The notes under the pieces: model-generated
What the model was told of the DNA's origin: nothing
Databases searched by the model: none
Seen by the model: the letters and a program-made list of their open reading frames with translations, nothing else
From: Alistipes sp.
GTDB taxonomy: Bacteria > Bacteroidota > Bacteroidia > Bacteroidales > Rikenellaceae
Direction: 5' to 3'
DNA length: 64,000 nucleotides
NCBI GenBank assembly: GCA_022511345.1
Contig: JAFLRR010000007.1
Span: 62,001 to 126,000 of the forward strand
Shown here: one piece after another, positions 46,144 through 54,241 of the stretch
Position numbering within the stretch: position 1 is the stretch's first letter
Layout: each line of letters starts with the position of its first letter
Made by a program: the position numbers and the translations under genes

Positions 46144-47285
46144 CTGAGCTGCCGGTAATAGTAGAGCTCCTCCCCATCGCCGCACATTATCGTTATCAGG
46201 TCGCGCAGCACAACGTCGGGCCTGACTACACCCGACTCCCAGAAGTCGCTGCCGCCGGCCTCGGTGCTGCGGGCATTGTTGTTGTAGACGCGGCCTGCGC
46301 GCACCGGAGCTATGCCAGCAAAGCGGGGATTCATAGCCCTCAGCTCGTCGAGCGAGGTGCAGAATCCGGTGTTGAGCCACACGTCGGCCTGCGAGGCCAG
46401 AAGATAGGCCTGTTCGATATCGACGGCCTGCGAGGCGTTGACATCGCCCTGGGCGCAGAACGGTTCGCCGCCGGCATCGCGCACAAGGCGCACCATGTAG
46501 CTGCCCTCAGGGGGCAGGAACCACGTGCCGCGATAGGGCGTGTTGAGCATAACCCTGGGTCGGACGGCATCGGCCCGCGCCGCGGCAACAGAGTCGCGCA
46601 GAGCCTCGTAGCGGCTGCGTATTCCGCCGAACAGCGAGTCGGCCTCGGCCGTGCGGCCGGTCAGTTCGCCCGCCACGCGCAGCCACTCGGCCTTGCCCAG
46701 CGGCGACTGCTCGACATAGTCTCCTATATATATATGCGGAATGCCCAGTTCGGAGAGTTTCGACACCAGACGGTCGTTGCCGTCGCCGACGCCGTACATC
46801 AGCACCACATCGGGACGAACGCCTGCCAGAACCTCGAAGTCGGGAGCCGTGTCGACCCCAACGTCAGCCACAGCTCCGCGGCGGCAGCGCGATGCAATCA
46901 GCGTATCGGATATATACTGCGCGCCCGAGACTGCCGCCACCGCATCGGCCGCTCCCACGGCGCACATCATGGCCGTATGGCTCGACGACATGCAGACCGT
47001 GCGCCGCACGGGCGTTCTGACCACCGTACCGGAGAATCCCGCGGGAGCGCTCTCGCCGTCGCGCAGCAGCAGCACCCGCTGCTCGAAACCCGAGGCTCCC
47101 TGCCACGGGTCGACGACGCGCAGCAGCACGCTGCCCGAGTCGTGCGAGCCGAGAATCTCGAAGCCCGAGGCGCAGGCAGGGGCATATACCGTGCGGTCGA
47201 AGTCGGCCAGCGCGGCTGCAGGAGCGCCGCACGAAGCCAGCAGCAGAGCCGCTGCCGCCGCAAATAGTGGTCTGAGTTGTTTCAT
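46140..47285 (-). CDS. substrate-binding lipoprotein of the FecBCD-type importer
   Basis: A 381-residue lipoprotein (signal MKQLRPLFAAAAALLLASC) with the two-lobed class III binding-protein fold. RTPVRRTVCMSSSHTAMMCAVGA is the family start, with ADVGVDTAPDFEVLAGVRPDVVLMYG in the first lobe and a long helix before RVMLNTPYRGTWFLPP. Substrate may be haem, siderophore or cobalamin and cannot be told from sequence. The LNTPYRGTWF segment is frequent in Bacteroidetes proteins annotated as iron binding. First gene of the three-gene operon. Confidence 0.88.
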   Translation of the reverse strand: MKQLRPLFAAAAALLLASCGAPAAALADFDRTVYAPACASGFEILGSHDSGSVLLRVVDPWQGASGFEQRVLLLRDGESAPAGFSGTVVRTPVRRTVCMSSSHTAMMCAVGAADAVAAVSGAQYISDTLIASRCRRGAVADVGVDTAPDFEVLAGVRPDVVLMYGVGDGNDRLVSKLSELGIPHIYIGDYVEQSPLGKAEWLRVAGELTGRTAEADSLFGGIRSRYEALRDSVAAARADAVRPRVMLNTPYRGTWFLPPEGSYMVRLVRDAGGEPFCAQGDVNASQAVDIEQAYLLASQADVWLNTGFCTSLDELRAMNPRFAGIAPVRAGRVYNNNARSTEAGGSDFWESGVVRPDVVLRDLITIMCGDGEELYYYRQLR

Positions 47286-47291
47286 TATGCA

Positions 47292-47321
47292 CAAAAGTAG
47301 AAAAAAAAGAGGGCACTTCAA
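47292..47321 (-). promoter_or_regulatory. promoter for the ABC importer operon
   Basis: On the minus strand TTG (47321-47319), a 19-base spacer and TACTTTTG (47299-47292). Only 6 bases separate the box from the ATG, so the message is probably leaderless or nearly so. No Fur-type site was recognised. Confidence 0.75.
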
Positions 47322-47342
47322 CACTATATTGAAAATTTTGTC

Positions 47343-47350
47343 TATATTTG
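47343..47350 (+). promoter_or_regulatory. -7 box for tRNA-Pro
   Basis: TATATTTG, an exact TAnnTTTG box 28 bases before the tRNA. A standard -33 element is not evident. Confidence 0.6.
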
Positions 47351-47378
47351 CAGTCCCAAAACACGTTTAACGGGAAAG

Positions 47379-47453
47379 CGGGGTGTAGCTCAGCCCGGTT
47401 AGAGTACACGTCTGGGGGGCGTGTTGTCGCTGGTTCGAATCCAGTCACCCCGA
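47379..47453 (+). tRNA. tRNA-Pro (GGG)
   Basis: A 75-base cloverleaf: acceptor CGGGGTG/CACCCCG with discriminator A, anticodon stem CACGT/GCGTG and loop CTGGGGG, anticodon GGG, T arm CTGG-TTCGAAT-CCAG. CCA is not encoded. Confidence 0.95.
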
Positions 47454-47526
47454 CAAGAGAAAGTGCAGATATTCAGTTGAATGTCAGCACTTTACTTTTT
47501 TTTACCAACCAAACACTTATAATTCT

Positions 47527-48657
47527 ATGGATTTTTTCAAACCGCAAGACGTAGAGCTCCTCAAGAGCCTCTACAAAGCCAAGTACCGCAAGGACAACCC
47601 TGAAGACCTCGCAGCCAAAAAGAGTATACTCGCCGGCCCGATGGCAAAAACGAGATACTGGGCCGACGAGATGCAGAAGCGGCTCGGAGAGGATTTCGAT
47701 GTCAGCATAAAGTCCCAGTGGCAGATAATGGGGCACATCCTCGGCTACACTTGGGCCGTAATCTACAAGCCCGCCGATAAAGGCAAGGATATATTCTTCA
47801 CTATCGGCATCGACGGCGACCGTGAATCCATCGTCTACAAAATCGACTACCAGGCCAAAACCAGCTCGAAGCTCTCGCCCGTCCAGAAACAGATTGCCCG
47901 CGATTGCAAGACCGCCAGCGGCGCCAACTGGCTCGAGATACCAAAATCGGACTTCGCAGTCTACACATGGGACAAACTCGTCGACCAGACCGAGCTGTTC
48001 ATCCGCCAGTATGAGGAGGACTACGACAACATGGTCCGCGCCGTTTGGCCACACGGCGCAGTACCTCAGACCGCACCCGCAGCAACAATACCCGCCGCTG
48101 CACCTACACCTGCTGCGCCCACAGCACCCGCGCCTGCAACGCCCGCGCCGGGTGCCTCAGGCAGCATCGCGCCATTCTCATTCAATGGCGGCAAGCGCAG
48201 TGCCCCGGCCTCAAACGGAGGCAAAACGACATACAGCAAAAAACCCGGGCCGATAGAGTCGTCGCATATCCACCGCGAGATGAGCGACAATCTGACAGAC
48301 TTCCTGGCCAAGAAACTCGGCCAGGACAAAGTCTCGCAGGAGCATCCGTGCCCCACCGGCCGAATCGACGTTGCAGCCCAAACGCCTGAGGGAATCGTAT
48401 TCTACGAAATCAAGGCCTACGGCTCGCCGCTGGCTTCGGTTCGCGAGGCTCTCGGCCAGCTGCTCGAGTACTCGTACTACCCCGATGCCAGCCATGCGTC
48501 GCGACTGGTCGTAGTCACGCCCCGCCCGGGCAAGAACGGCGACATGGAGGTCGAAGAGGTCTGCAGCTATGTGAAGCATCTGAGAGAGACTTTAGAGTTG
48601 AATCTGTACCTGATGTTCTGGGAGGGTCGTCAGCACGGCTTCTCCGCCGAGCTCTGA
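47527..48657 (+). CDS. protein with PD-(D/E)XK nuclease-like C-terminus, unknown function
   Basis: A 376-residue cytoplasmic protein in three parts. The N-terminal domain (1-180) has KTRYWADEMQKRLGEDFDVS and looks like a single alpha/beta module; no family is recognised. A Pro/Ala/Thr-rich linker follows (about 182-235). The C-terminal domain (255-376) fits a PD-(D/E)XK fold: Asp281 in GRIDVAAQ, then Glu294-Ile-Lys296 in FYEIKA (D-x12-E-x-K), and a helix with REALGQLLEYSYY. A restriction-like or repair nuclease is the best guess. It stands alone 73 bp after tRNA-Pro, a common landing site for acquired genes. Confidence 0.7.
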   Translation: MDFFKPQDVELLKSLYKAKYRKDNPEDLAAKKSILAGPMAKTRYWADEMQKRLGEDFDVSIKSQWQIMGHILGYTWAVIYKPADKGKDIFFTIGIDGDRESIVYKIDYQAKTSSKLSPVQKQIARDCKTASGANWLEIPKSDFAVYTWDKLVDQTELFIRQYEEDYDNMVRAVWPHGAVPQTAPAATIPAAAPTPAAPTAPAPATPAPGASGSIAPFSFNGGKRSAPASNGGKTTYSKKPGPIESSHIHREMSDNLTDFLAKKLGQDKVSQEHPCPTGRIDVAAQTPEGIVFYEIKAYGSPLASVREALGQLLEYSYYPDASHASRLVVVTPRPGKNGDMEVEEVCSYVKHLRETLELNLYLMFWEGRQHGFSAEL

Positions 48658-48833
48658 GTTCAGGCTCCGCAAGGCGCACTTCGGACACATTGCCGCAAAG
48701 CGCCGGTCAGCCGGTTAAGCTCAGGCCATTGCAGACAGCCGGGCGCCGATATGGATTTTAACCATCGTTCGTGCGGTCGGAGAGTGACGGCCTGAGGGTC
48801 GGTCGACTTAAAGTGGTTGATCGGAGGATTCAG

Positions 48834-50510
48834 TTACAGCTCTATGCCGTGCAGTCCGAACATCTCCATATCCTCGGATTTCAGGCCCGTCTTGACATGC
48901 GGAACAGCCTCGTTGTGGTCGTTAAGATAGAACCGCGGAGCCGAATAGTCGAACTCGCCGCTAACCAGCGACACGCTTCTGTCGACCAGCGGGCACTCTA
49001 TGGCTGCCATGTCGGCCATGGTGTGGAATAGCGAATGAGTGGTGGCCGGCGCATGGCGGTTGGCCTCGGCAGCTGCGGCCTTCTCGGGGAAAAATTCGCG
49101 CCACGAGTCCGAGAACCACGACAGGGCCGCCACATGCAGCTGGTAGTATGTCGTGGTGGGCGAGGCGTGCAGGAACCGGCCGCGGGCATCGTCGAAGAGG
49201 TCCTCGCCGTGGTCTGCGCAGTAGAGCATGGCCGAGCAGGCGTCGAGCGCAGAGAGATACTCTATGACTGAGTTGAGCATGCAGTCGGTGTAGTAGATCG
49301 AGTTGTCATAGGCGTTTAGCAGCATCTCGACATTCGAGGCCGAGATGGCGACGTCGTCGTCGGGCTGCCAGCGGGCGAAGGCGCGCGGGTAGCGCTGGTG
49401 GTAGGCGAAGTGCGACCCGTAGCAGTGCAGGATAAAGAAGAGGTCCTGGTCGGGATACATCATCACCTGCTTCTGCATCTCCTCCAAAAGCTGCATGTCC
49501 ATGCGCGGGTTGCGTATGTATATCACCTCGTCGGCATCGGCGGCCAGCTTGTCTATCATGGCGCCGTTGGGCGACTGGTTCGATATGAAACATGTGCGGA
49601 AGCCCGCCTCGTTGAACAGAGCCGGCAGGCCCTTGCGGTTGAAGAGCTCGTCGTGCTCGGCGGTGGCCACTGACGAGAGTATCGTGGGCACGCTCTTGTG
49701 GGTCGTGTTGCTCTGGGTGAGCATGTTGTCGTAGAGCTGCAGGTCCGAGCGGCGCGAGAGCTCGGGGTTGGTTTCGCGTTCGTATCCGAACAGCTGCCAC
49801 GACGCGGCGCGCGAGGCCTCGCCGATGATGTAGACATATATCTCGCGCTGGCGGGGCGTCTCCGTACGGCGGGCGCCGTAGGTGAAGTCGTGCGAGGTCT
49901 GCTCGAAGCGCGTGATGCGGCGCAGCTCCACGGCGCTCAGGGCCGCGTTGTAGATTGCGTTAACGGGATATATCTCGTCGCGCAGCACGCGCTTTATCTC
50001 GCCGCGGAACATGTCGGGGATGAGTATGGCCGAGCCGAGCACGAAGCACACGCAGCCCGTCAGCAGCATCGTTCGGCGGTGACGGCGGCGCAGGCAGTGC
50101 TTGCGTCCGAGTTCCAATGCCGCATACCACAGCAGCGGCAGATATATCGCGCCCACAAGCAGCACCGCGGGCCATATGTTGCTCAGCAGCTCGCCCGCCT
50201 CGCCGGGGTTGGTCGTGATGACGTTGGTGAACATGTCGGCCGCAATGACCGAGTTGCCGAACAGGTACAGAAGCACTATCTGGAATGCGCTCAGCACGAT
50301 CATCGGCAGTCCGAGCCATATCATCAAACCCGAGCGGTTCGAGGCGTTGGCCCACAGCAGGTACAGTCCCGCAGGCAGGAGCAGCAGCGCCGCATTCGTG
50401 CGCCACGCATAGTCTTCGGTGCACATGAGCACGCAGCCCGGTATCATGAGCGAGAGCACGAAGTATATCGTCAGCAGCGTTGCGCGGCGCTTTCGGTCGG
50501 TCCGGGGCAT
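48834..50510 (-). CDS. phosphoethanolamine transferase (EptA-type, alkaline phosphatase fold)
   Basis: A 558-residue inner-membrane enzyme of the EptA/sulfatase family, which moves phosphoethanolamine from phosphatidylethanolamine to lipid A or another envelope glycan. Five N-terminal helices (about 10-160) precede the periplasmic catalytic domain. IIGEASRAASWQLFGYERETN marks its start. The nucleophile Thr lies in TQSNTTHKSVPTIL. LHCYGSHFAYHQRYP and CADHGEDLFDD hold metal ligands. It is the last gene of a three-gene minus-strand operon. The lipid A modification is a family-based guess. Confidence 0.87.
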   Translation of the reverse strand: MPRTDRKRRATLLTIYFVLSLMIPGCVLMCTEDYAWRTNAALLLLPAGLYLLWANASNRSGLMIWLGLPMIVLSAFQIVLLYLFGNSVIAADMFTNVITTNPGEAGELLSNIWPAVLLVGAIYLPLLWYAALELGRKHCLRRRHRRTMLLTGCVCFVLGSAILIPDMFRGEIKRVLRDEIYPVNAIYNAALSAVELRRITRFEQTSHDFTYGARRTETPRQREIYVYIIGEASRAASWQLFGYERETNPELSRRSDLQLYDNMLTQSNTTHKSVPTILSSVATAEHDELFNRKGLPALFNEAGFRTCFISNQSPNGAMIDKLAADADEVIYIRNPRMDMQLLEEMQKQVMMYPDQDLFFILHCYGSHFAYHQRYPRAFARWQPDDDVAISASNVEMLLNAYDNSIYYTDCMLNSVIEYLSALDACSAMLYCADHGEDLFDDARGRFLHASPTTTYYQLHVAALSWFSDSWREFFPEKAAAAEANRHAPATTHSLFHTMADMAAIECPLVDRSVSLVSGEFDYSAPRFYLNDHNEAVPHVKTGLKSEDMEMFGLHGIEL

Positions 50511-50515
50511 AGGAA

Positions 50516-51829
50516 TCAGAATGCTTCGTTGATGTTAAGTACGAATCCCTTTGACTTGCGGCCGAAGCCGTAGTCTACGCGGATGTTGACCTTGTGTTTG
50601 AACTGCCAGCGCAGTCCCAGGCCGTAGTTTGGCAGCGTATGTCCCCAGCTGAAGGGCTCGTTGCCGAAGACGTTGCCGGCACCGGCCCACACAACGCCGC
50701 CGATGCGCTTCCATATGCGCTGGCGCAGCTCGACCTGGAAGGTTATCATGTTTCGGTCGATATAGCGGCCCTCGTAGTATCCGCGCATGCGGTAAGAGCC
50801 GCCCAGGCGCGACATCATGGCCCACGGCGTGCCGGCGCTGCGCAGCTCGCCGTAGAGGTCGGCGGCCAGGGTTCCGCTGCTCCAGAGCTTCTGGTACCAG
50901 TCGGCCGTGAATGTCGTAGACCACAGGGTTCCGCCGGCGTTGCCCAGCCCCTTGGGGTATATCTTTTCGGTTATCGTCAGGTATATGCCCTTGGAGGCCT
51001 CGGTGGCGAAGTCGCGCGAGTCGTATTCGAAGACTACGCCTATGCCCGTCATGTGGTAGGCATTTTTCTGACCTTCGGGTTTGTAGACGGCAGGACGCAG
51101 CATGTCGTCGTTCATGGTTTTGACATAGGAGCGGTCGAAGCTCGACGAGAAGTTCTTGGCCCGCAGGTGGTCGAACCCTACGGCAGCGCCTATGTAGAAG
51201 TTGCGCGCCACGGGATAGAGGTAGTTGGCCGAGATCACTATGCGGTCGCGCGTGAGCTGGCTGGGGCCGTTGTTGTCGCAGTTGTTGTATCCCACGCCCC
51301 AGAACGCCGATGGCATGGACTGGAACATGAGCAGGTAGTCCATCTTGGCCTTGTTCGGGAAGAAGGTCTTGCCGTCGACGCCTACGGAGTAGGCTCCGGT
51401 GAGTGTCACGTTGACGAACATCGACACGTTCGACGGCCGCGTGGCCGAATCGCGCCGCACGCGGTACTGTCCCGCGGCCATTACGGCGAATCCGAGGCTG
51501 GTGGCCTGCGAGTAGCTCAGGCCGCCGATAAATGTCACGTCGAACTTCTTCTCGAGGGTTCTGTCGCGCGAGGCATCCTTGAAGTAGTCGCCCACGCGGC
51601 GGAAGAACGAGCGGTGCGCCGCAGTCTGAACTGCCGCACCGCCGGCCACAGGCGCGGCAACGACATCGGGCAGCGAATCGCCGGATATGAACTCCTCGCC
51701 ACCGCGCATCGCGGCGCGCGACTCTGACGCTGAGGCCGAAACATCGGGCACGGCGTCGGGCACGGCAGCTGCGGCGCCGAATACGGTCACGAGGAGCAGC
51801 AGTGTCGATGCTACGCACTTAAAACGCAT
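50516..51829 (-). CDS. BamA/Omp85-like outer membrane barrel protein
   Basis: A 437-residue exported protein (signal peptide to about residue 22, ending AAAA) with a short acidic/Ala N-terminal region and then a beta-barrel of the bacterial surface antigen (Omp85 C-terminal) type. GSYRMRGYYEGRYIDRNMITFQ is the loop-6 region with the RGY variant of the VRGF motif, followed by ELRQRIW and a terminal barrel strand ending NINEAF. There are no POTRA repeats. It lies 8 bp after the thioredoxin-fold gene and 5 bp before the transferase gene. It might deliver a lipid or protein across the outer membrane. Confidence 0.82.
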   Translation of the reverse strand: MRFKCVASTLLLLVTVFGAAAAVPDAVPDVSASASESRAAMRGGEEFISGDSLPDVVAAPVAGGAAVQTAAHRSFFRRVGDYFKDASRDRTLEKKFDVTFIGGLSYSQATSLGFAVMAAGQYRVRRDSATRPSNVSMFVNVTLTGAYSVGVDGKTFFPNKAKMDYLLMFQSMPSAFWGVGYNNCDNNGPSQLTRDRIVISANYLYPVARNFYIGAAVGFDHLRAKNFSSSFDRSYVKTMNDDMLRPAVYKPEGQKNAYHMTGIGVVFEYDSRDFATEASKGIYLTITEKIYPKGLGNAGGTLWSTTFTADWYQKLWSSGTLAADLYGELRSAGTPWAMMSRLGGSYRMRGYYEGRYIDRNMITFQVELRQRIWKRIGGVVWAGAGNVFGNEPFSWGHTLPNYGLGLRWQFKHKVNIRVDYGFGRKSKGFVLNINEAF

Positions 51830-51837
51830 TGCCCTGG

Positions 51838-52362
51838 CTATTTATATTGTTCAATGAAATTGTAGAACTGCTCCTTGTCCCACTCGGACATCTCGCCTTT
51901 CTTCATGTAGACCAGCTCGCCCTGCTTGTTGACTATCAACAGCACGAACAGGTTGTTGCAGTCGCCCAGGTCCCATTCGGTGCTGAGCTTGCGATCCTGG
52001 TCGGCCAGCACGGTTGCGCCGTTCTTGGCCGTGCGTTTTGCGGCCATCTTGCGGGCCAGGCCGTTGGGCACCATCGGAGCGTCTTTGAGGTTCATCACGC
52101 CGAATCCGTAGAGGTTCTCGCCCTCGGCGCGGTGGTTCTCCTCCATCTCCTCGGTGAATGCAGCGTTCTGCTTGTGGTGGTCGGGGTCCACGTAGAATAT
52201 CATCAGATTCTTTTCACCCCACATAGGAAGCGTTGCGGGCTTTCCCTCCAGGTCCAAAAGCGTCACATTGGAAACCTTGCGGGGGTTATTAATGCTCTGG
52301 CCCGACGCGGAGGCCGCTGCGAAAATCGATACCGCGGCGGCTATCAGATACTTACAAACCAT
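51838..52362 (-). CDS. thioredoxin-fold periplasmic protein without CXXC
   Basis: A 174-residue exported protein (MVCKYLIAAAVSIFAAASASG signal). The mature part starts INNPRKVSNVTLLDLEGKPATL and contains MWGEKNLMIFYVDPDHHKQN, ANGATVLADQDRKLSTEWDL-type strands and VLLIVNKQGELVYMKKG. This is the layout of YtfJ/TlpA-like thioredoxin-fold proteins. The usual CXXC pair at the start of the first helix is replaced by DPDHHK, so it is not a redox thioredoxin. The start at 52362 sits 9 bases after AGGAG, an unusually clear ribosome site for this genome. First gene of the operon. Confidence 0.75.
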   Translation of the reverse strand: MVCKYLIAAAVSIFAAASASGQSINNPRKVSNVTLLDLEGKPATLPMWGEKNLMIFYVDPDHHKQNAAFTEEMEENHRAEGENLYGFGVMNLKDAPMVPNGLARKMAAKRTAKNGATVLADQDRKLSTEWDLGDCNNLFVLLIVNKQGELVYMKKGEMSEWDKEQFYNFIEQYK

Positions 52363-52390
52363 ACTCTTCTCCTGTTTAGTATAATCGCGG

Positions 52391-52398
52391 CAAATATA
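52391..52398 (-). promoter_or_regulatory. -7 box for the thioredoxin-fold/Omp/EptA operon
   Basis: On the minus strand TATATTTG, an exact TAnnTTTG box 28 bases before the ATG. No clear -33 element at standard spacing. Confidence 0.55.
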
Positions 52399-52454
52399 GC
52401 AATTTTTTCTTAACAATGTCTTTTTCAACCGTCCCAATTAGCTCTTTGGGAGCC

Positions 52455-52485
52455 TTGACAAAACCGCTTTTATAACCTAATTTTG
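52455..52485 (+). promoter_or_regulatory. promoter of a probably leaderless message (DUF5131 gene)
   Basis: TTG at 52455-52457, a 20-base spacer and TAATTTTG at 52478-52485. The ATG at 52490 is only 4 bases after the box, so transcription should start at or beside the start codon. Confidence 0.75.
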
Positions 52486-52489
52486 CACC

Positions 52490-53236
52490 ATGGCACTGCG
52501 CGCCGACAAACACGAATACGGATGGAATCCTTGGCACGGCTGCACCCGCATAAGTCCCGGGTGCCTGAACTGCTATGTCTACCGACAGGATGCCGCCTTC
52601 GGCACGGCGATACCCAGCAGCCGGGCCCGCAAAACAGCCGACTACAACCTTCCCGTGCGACGCACGCGCAGCGGACGGTTCGCCATACCGTCGGGCAGCG
52701 TGGTCTTCACGTGCTTCACATCTGATTTTCTGCTCGAGGATGCCGACCAGTGGCGCGCAGCGGCGTGGGAGATGATACGCCTGCGCAGCGATGTGACATT
52801 CATCTTCTTCACCAAGCGCATAGAGCGCTTCGCCGAGGCCGCGCCGCCGGACTGGGGCGAGGGGTATGACAATGTGATTGTGGGATGCACGGTCGAGAAC
52901 CAGCAGATGGCCGAACGCCGGCTGCCGCTGTTCGCCGCTCTGAACATTCGCCGCAAGGTAATAGTCGCCGCGCCGCTGCTCGGCCCGCTGAATCTCATGC
53001 CGTGGCTGGACAGCGGCATTGCCGAAGTCTCCGTGGGCGGCGAGTCGGGACCCGGAGCGCGCGTTCTCGACTATCAGGCCGTGCTGGACATCCGCCGGCA
53101 GTGCATCGAGCGGCAGGTGGCCTTCCGCTTTCACCAGACCGGAGCGCGCCTGCTGAAGGACGGCCGCATATACTCCATCCCCCGCCAGTTTCAGCACCGG
53201 CAGGCCGCCCGCGCCGCAATAGACTACACCCCTTAG
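52490..53236 (+). CDS. DUF5131 / phage Gp37-Gp68-type three-Cys protein
   Basis: A 248-residue protein with the family start EYGWNPWHGCTRISPGCLNC, whose three Cys (GC-x7-C-x2-CY) recall radical SAM clusters. FTCFTSDFLLEDADQWRAAAWEMI, TFIFFTKRIERF and SVGGESGPGARVLDY fit the DUF5131 TIM-barrel-like fold. The family is found in phages and alone in chromosomes, often beside a three-Cys-motif partner (TcmP). No partner lies here. Biochemical role unknown. The C-terminus overlaps the convergent PorV-like gene by 4 bases. Confidence 0.85.
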   Translation: MALRADKHEYGWNPWHGCTRISPGCLNCYVYRQDAAFGTAIPSSRARKTADYNLPVRRTRSGRFAIPSGSVVFTCFTSDFLLEDADQWRAAAWEMIRLRSDVTFIFFTKRIERFAEAAPPDWGEGYDNVIVGCTVENQQMAERRLPLFAALNIRRKVIVAAPLLGPLNLMPWLDSGIAEVSVGGESGPGARVLDYQAVLDIRRQCIERQVAFRFHQTGARLLKDGRIYSIPRQFQHRQAARAAIDYTP

Positions 53237-54162
53237 AAGTCGAGGCCCACGCCTATTCTGACCGCATTGCGGAACGGACACTCCCTACCCGCTATGGTCC
53301 AGGCCATGTCGAAACGCAGGTGCATGAACCGGATTCCCGCGCCGAGCGAGCCGAAGTCGAAGCCCTTGCTGTCCGAGAGATGATATCCCGCGCGCAGCGA
53401 CACCAGCTCCATGAACGTATACTGCACGCCTGCGCCCGCGCCGAAGCTGCGCAGGTCCGAGGCTGCCGGCACATAGCCCATGTCGAGCGATGCGGTGAGC
53501 GAATGTATGTCGCGCAGCGGAGCGTGGAGCGTCACGCCGAGGCTGCCGCCGACGGGCATCTGCAGCCTGTCGTCGAAGGCGACTCCGAAATCCGATATTT
53601 TGACCGCCAGACCTAACCACGCGCCGTCGAGCATGTTGTTAAGCGGCAGCTGCGCATATGCACCCAGGTCGAATCCCAGGGCTCCGGCCGAGCCCTCGAC
53701 GCCGAGCGTCTGGTGCAGGTATCGGGCTGTGAGCGAGAGACCCAGATAGTTGTTGACCATGTAGGCGTATCCGGCATCGACCGAGTAGTCGAAGCGTCTG
53801 TAGCTCTGCTCGAAGATATCGTCGGTGCCTATGAATACGTAGTTGGGTCCGCAGGCGAAGCGCGTACCCAGAAGCAGCGTATGTTTCTCGCTGAATGAGC
53901 GGTAGCCGCCCGCGGCATAGTAGTCGCCGCGGAGTGAGCCGCCGTCGGGCAGATACGAGAATCCCACCTGCATGCGGCCGAAGTCGAAGAGCGAGGCCGC
54001 AGCATCGGAGTATATGGCGAACGCACCGCCCGCCGAGGCCATGCCGGCGTCGGCCATGCCCGCGCGGGCGATGTCGGGATTGAACGACTGCAGCGGCTGC
54101 GCCGAGGCGCCGGCCGCGAATGCCGCAACGGCGGCAATCATCGCAACTAATCTCTTTTTCAT
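53233..54162 (-). CDS. PorV/PorQ family outer-membrane protein
   Basis: A 309-residue exported barrel protein (signal MKKRLVAMIAAVAAFAAGASA). It begins SFNPDIARAGMADAGMASAGGAFAIYSDAAA, the Ala/Gly-rich opening of PorV/PorQ and related UPF0164-type proteins. It ends in a repeated barrel strand pattern, LRFDMAWTIAGRECPFRNAVRIGVGLDF. PorV and PorQ help type IX secretion carry cargo. Distant relatives exist without T9SS, and no T9SS gene is in the window, so the family link is clear but the role is not. It is downstream of fabG but separated by a terminator. Confidence 0.75.
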   Translation of the reverse strand: MKKRLVAMIAAVAAFAAGASAQPLQSFNPDIARAGMADAGMASAGGAFAIYSDAAASLFDFGRMQVGFSYLPDGGSLRGDYYAAGGYRSFSEKHTLLLGTRFACGPNYVFIGTDDIFEQSYRRFDYSVDAGYAYMVNNYLGLSLTARYLHQTLGVEGSAGALGFDLGAYAQLPLNNMLDGAWLGLAVKISDFGVAFDDRLQMPVGGSLGVTLHAPLRDIHSLTASLDMGYVPAASDLRSFGAGAGVQYTFMELVSLRAGYHLSDSKGFDFGSLGAGIRFMHLRFDMAWTIAGRECPFRNAVRIGVGLDF

Positions 54163-54183
54163 AGGTCTTGAGTCTTTGAAACG

Positions 54184-54218
54184 AAAAAAACGGGGAAGGC
54201 GCCTGTCGTCTTCCCCGC
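54184..54218 (-). terminator. terminator after fabG
   Basis: CGGGGAAG (54191-54198) and CTTCCCCG (54210-54217) pair, and on the minus strand the stem is followed by seven T. It separates fabG from the PorV-like gene. Confidence 0.85.
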
Positions 54219-54241
54219 TCGACGGCTGAAGCCGGCGCGAT

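Noticed and set aside
47379..48657. Integrative element at tRNA-Pro
   Set aside because: No integrase and no second copy of the tRNA 3' end were found, so an att site cannot be claimed.
48720..48796. CTCAGGCC/GGCCTGAG inverted repeat between the nuclease-like gene and eptA
   Set aside because: Eight bp with a 61-base gap is near chance in GC-rich DNA, and no T run follows.
53233..54162. Type IX secretion component PorV
   Set aside because: The fold opening fits PorV/PorQ relatives, but no other T9SS gene or secretion signal was seen, so only the family name is given.
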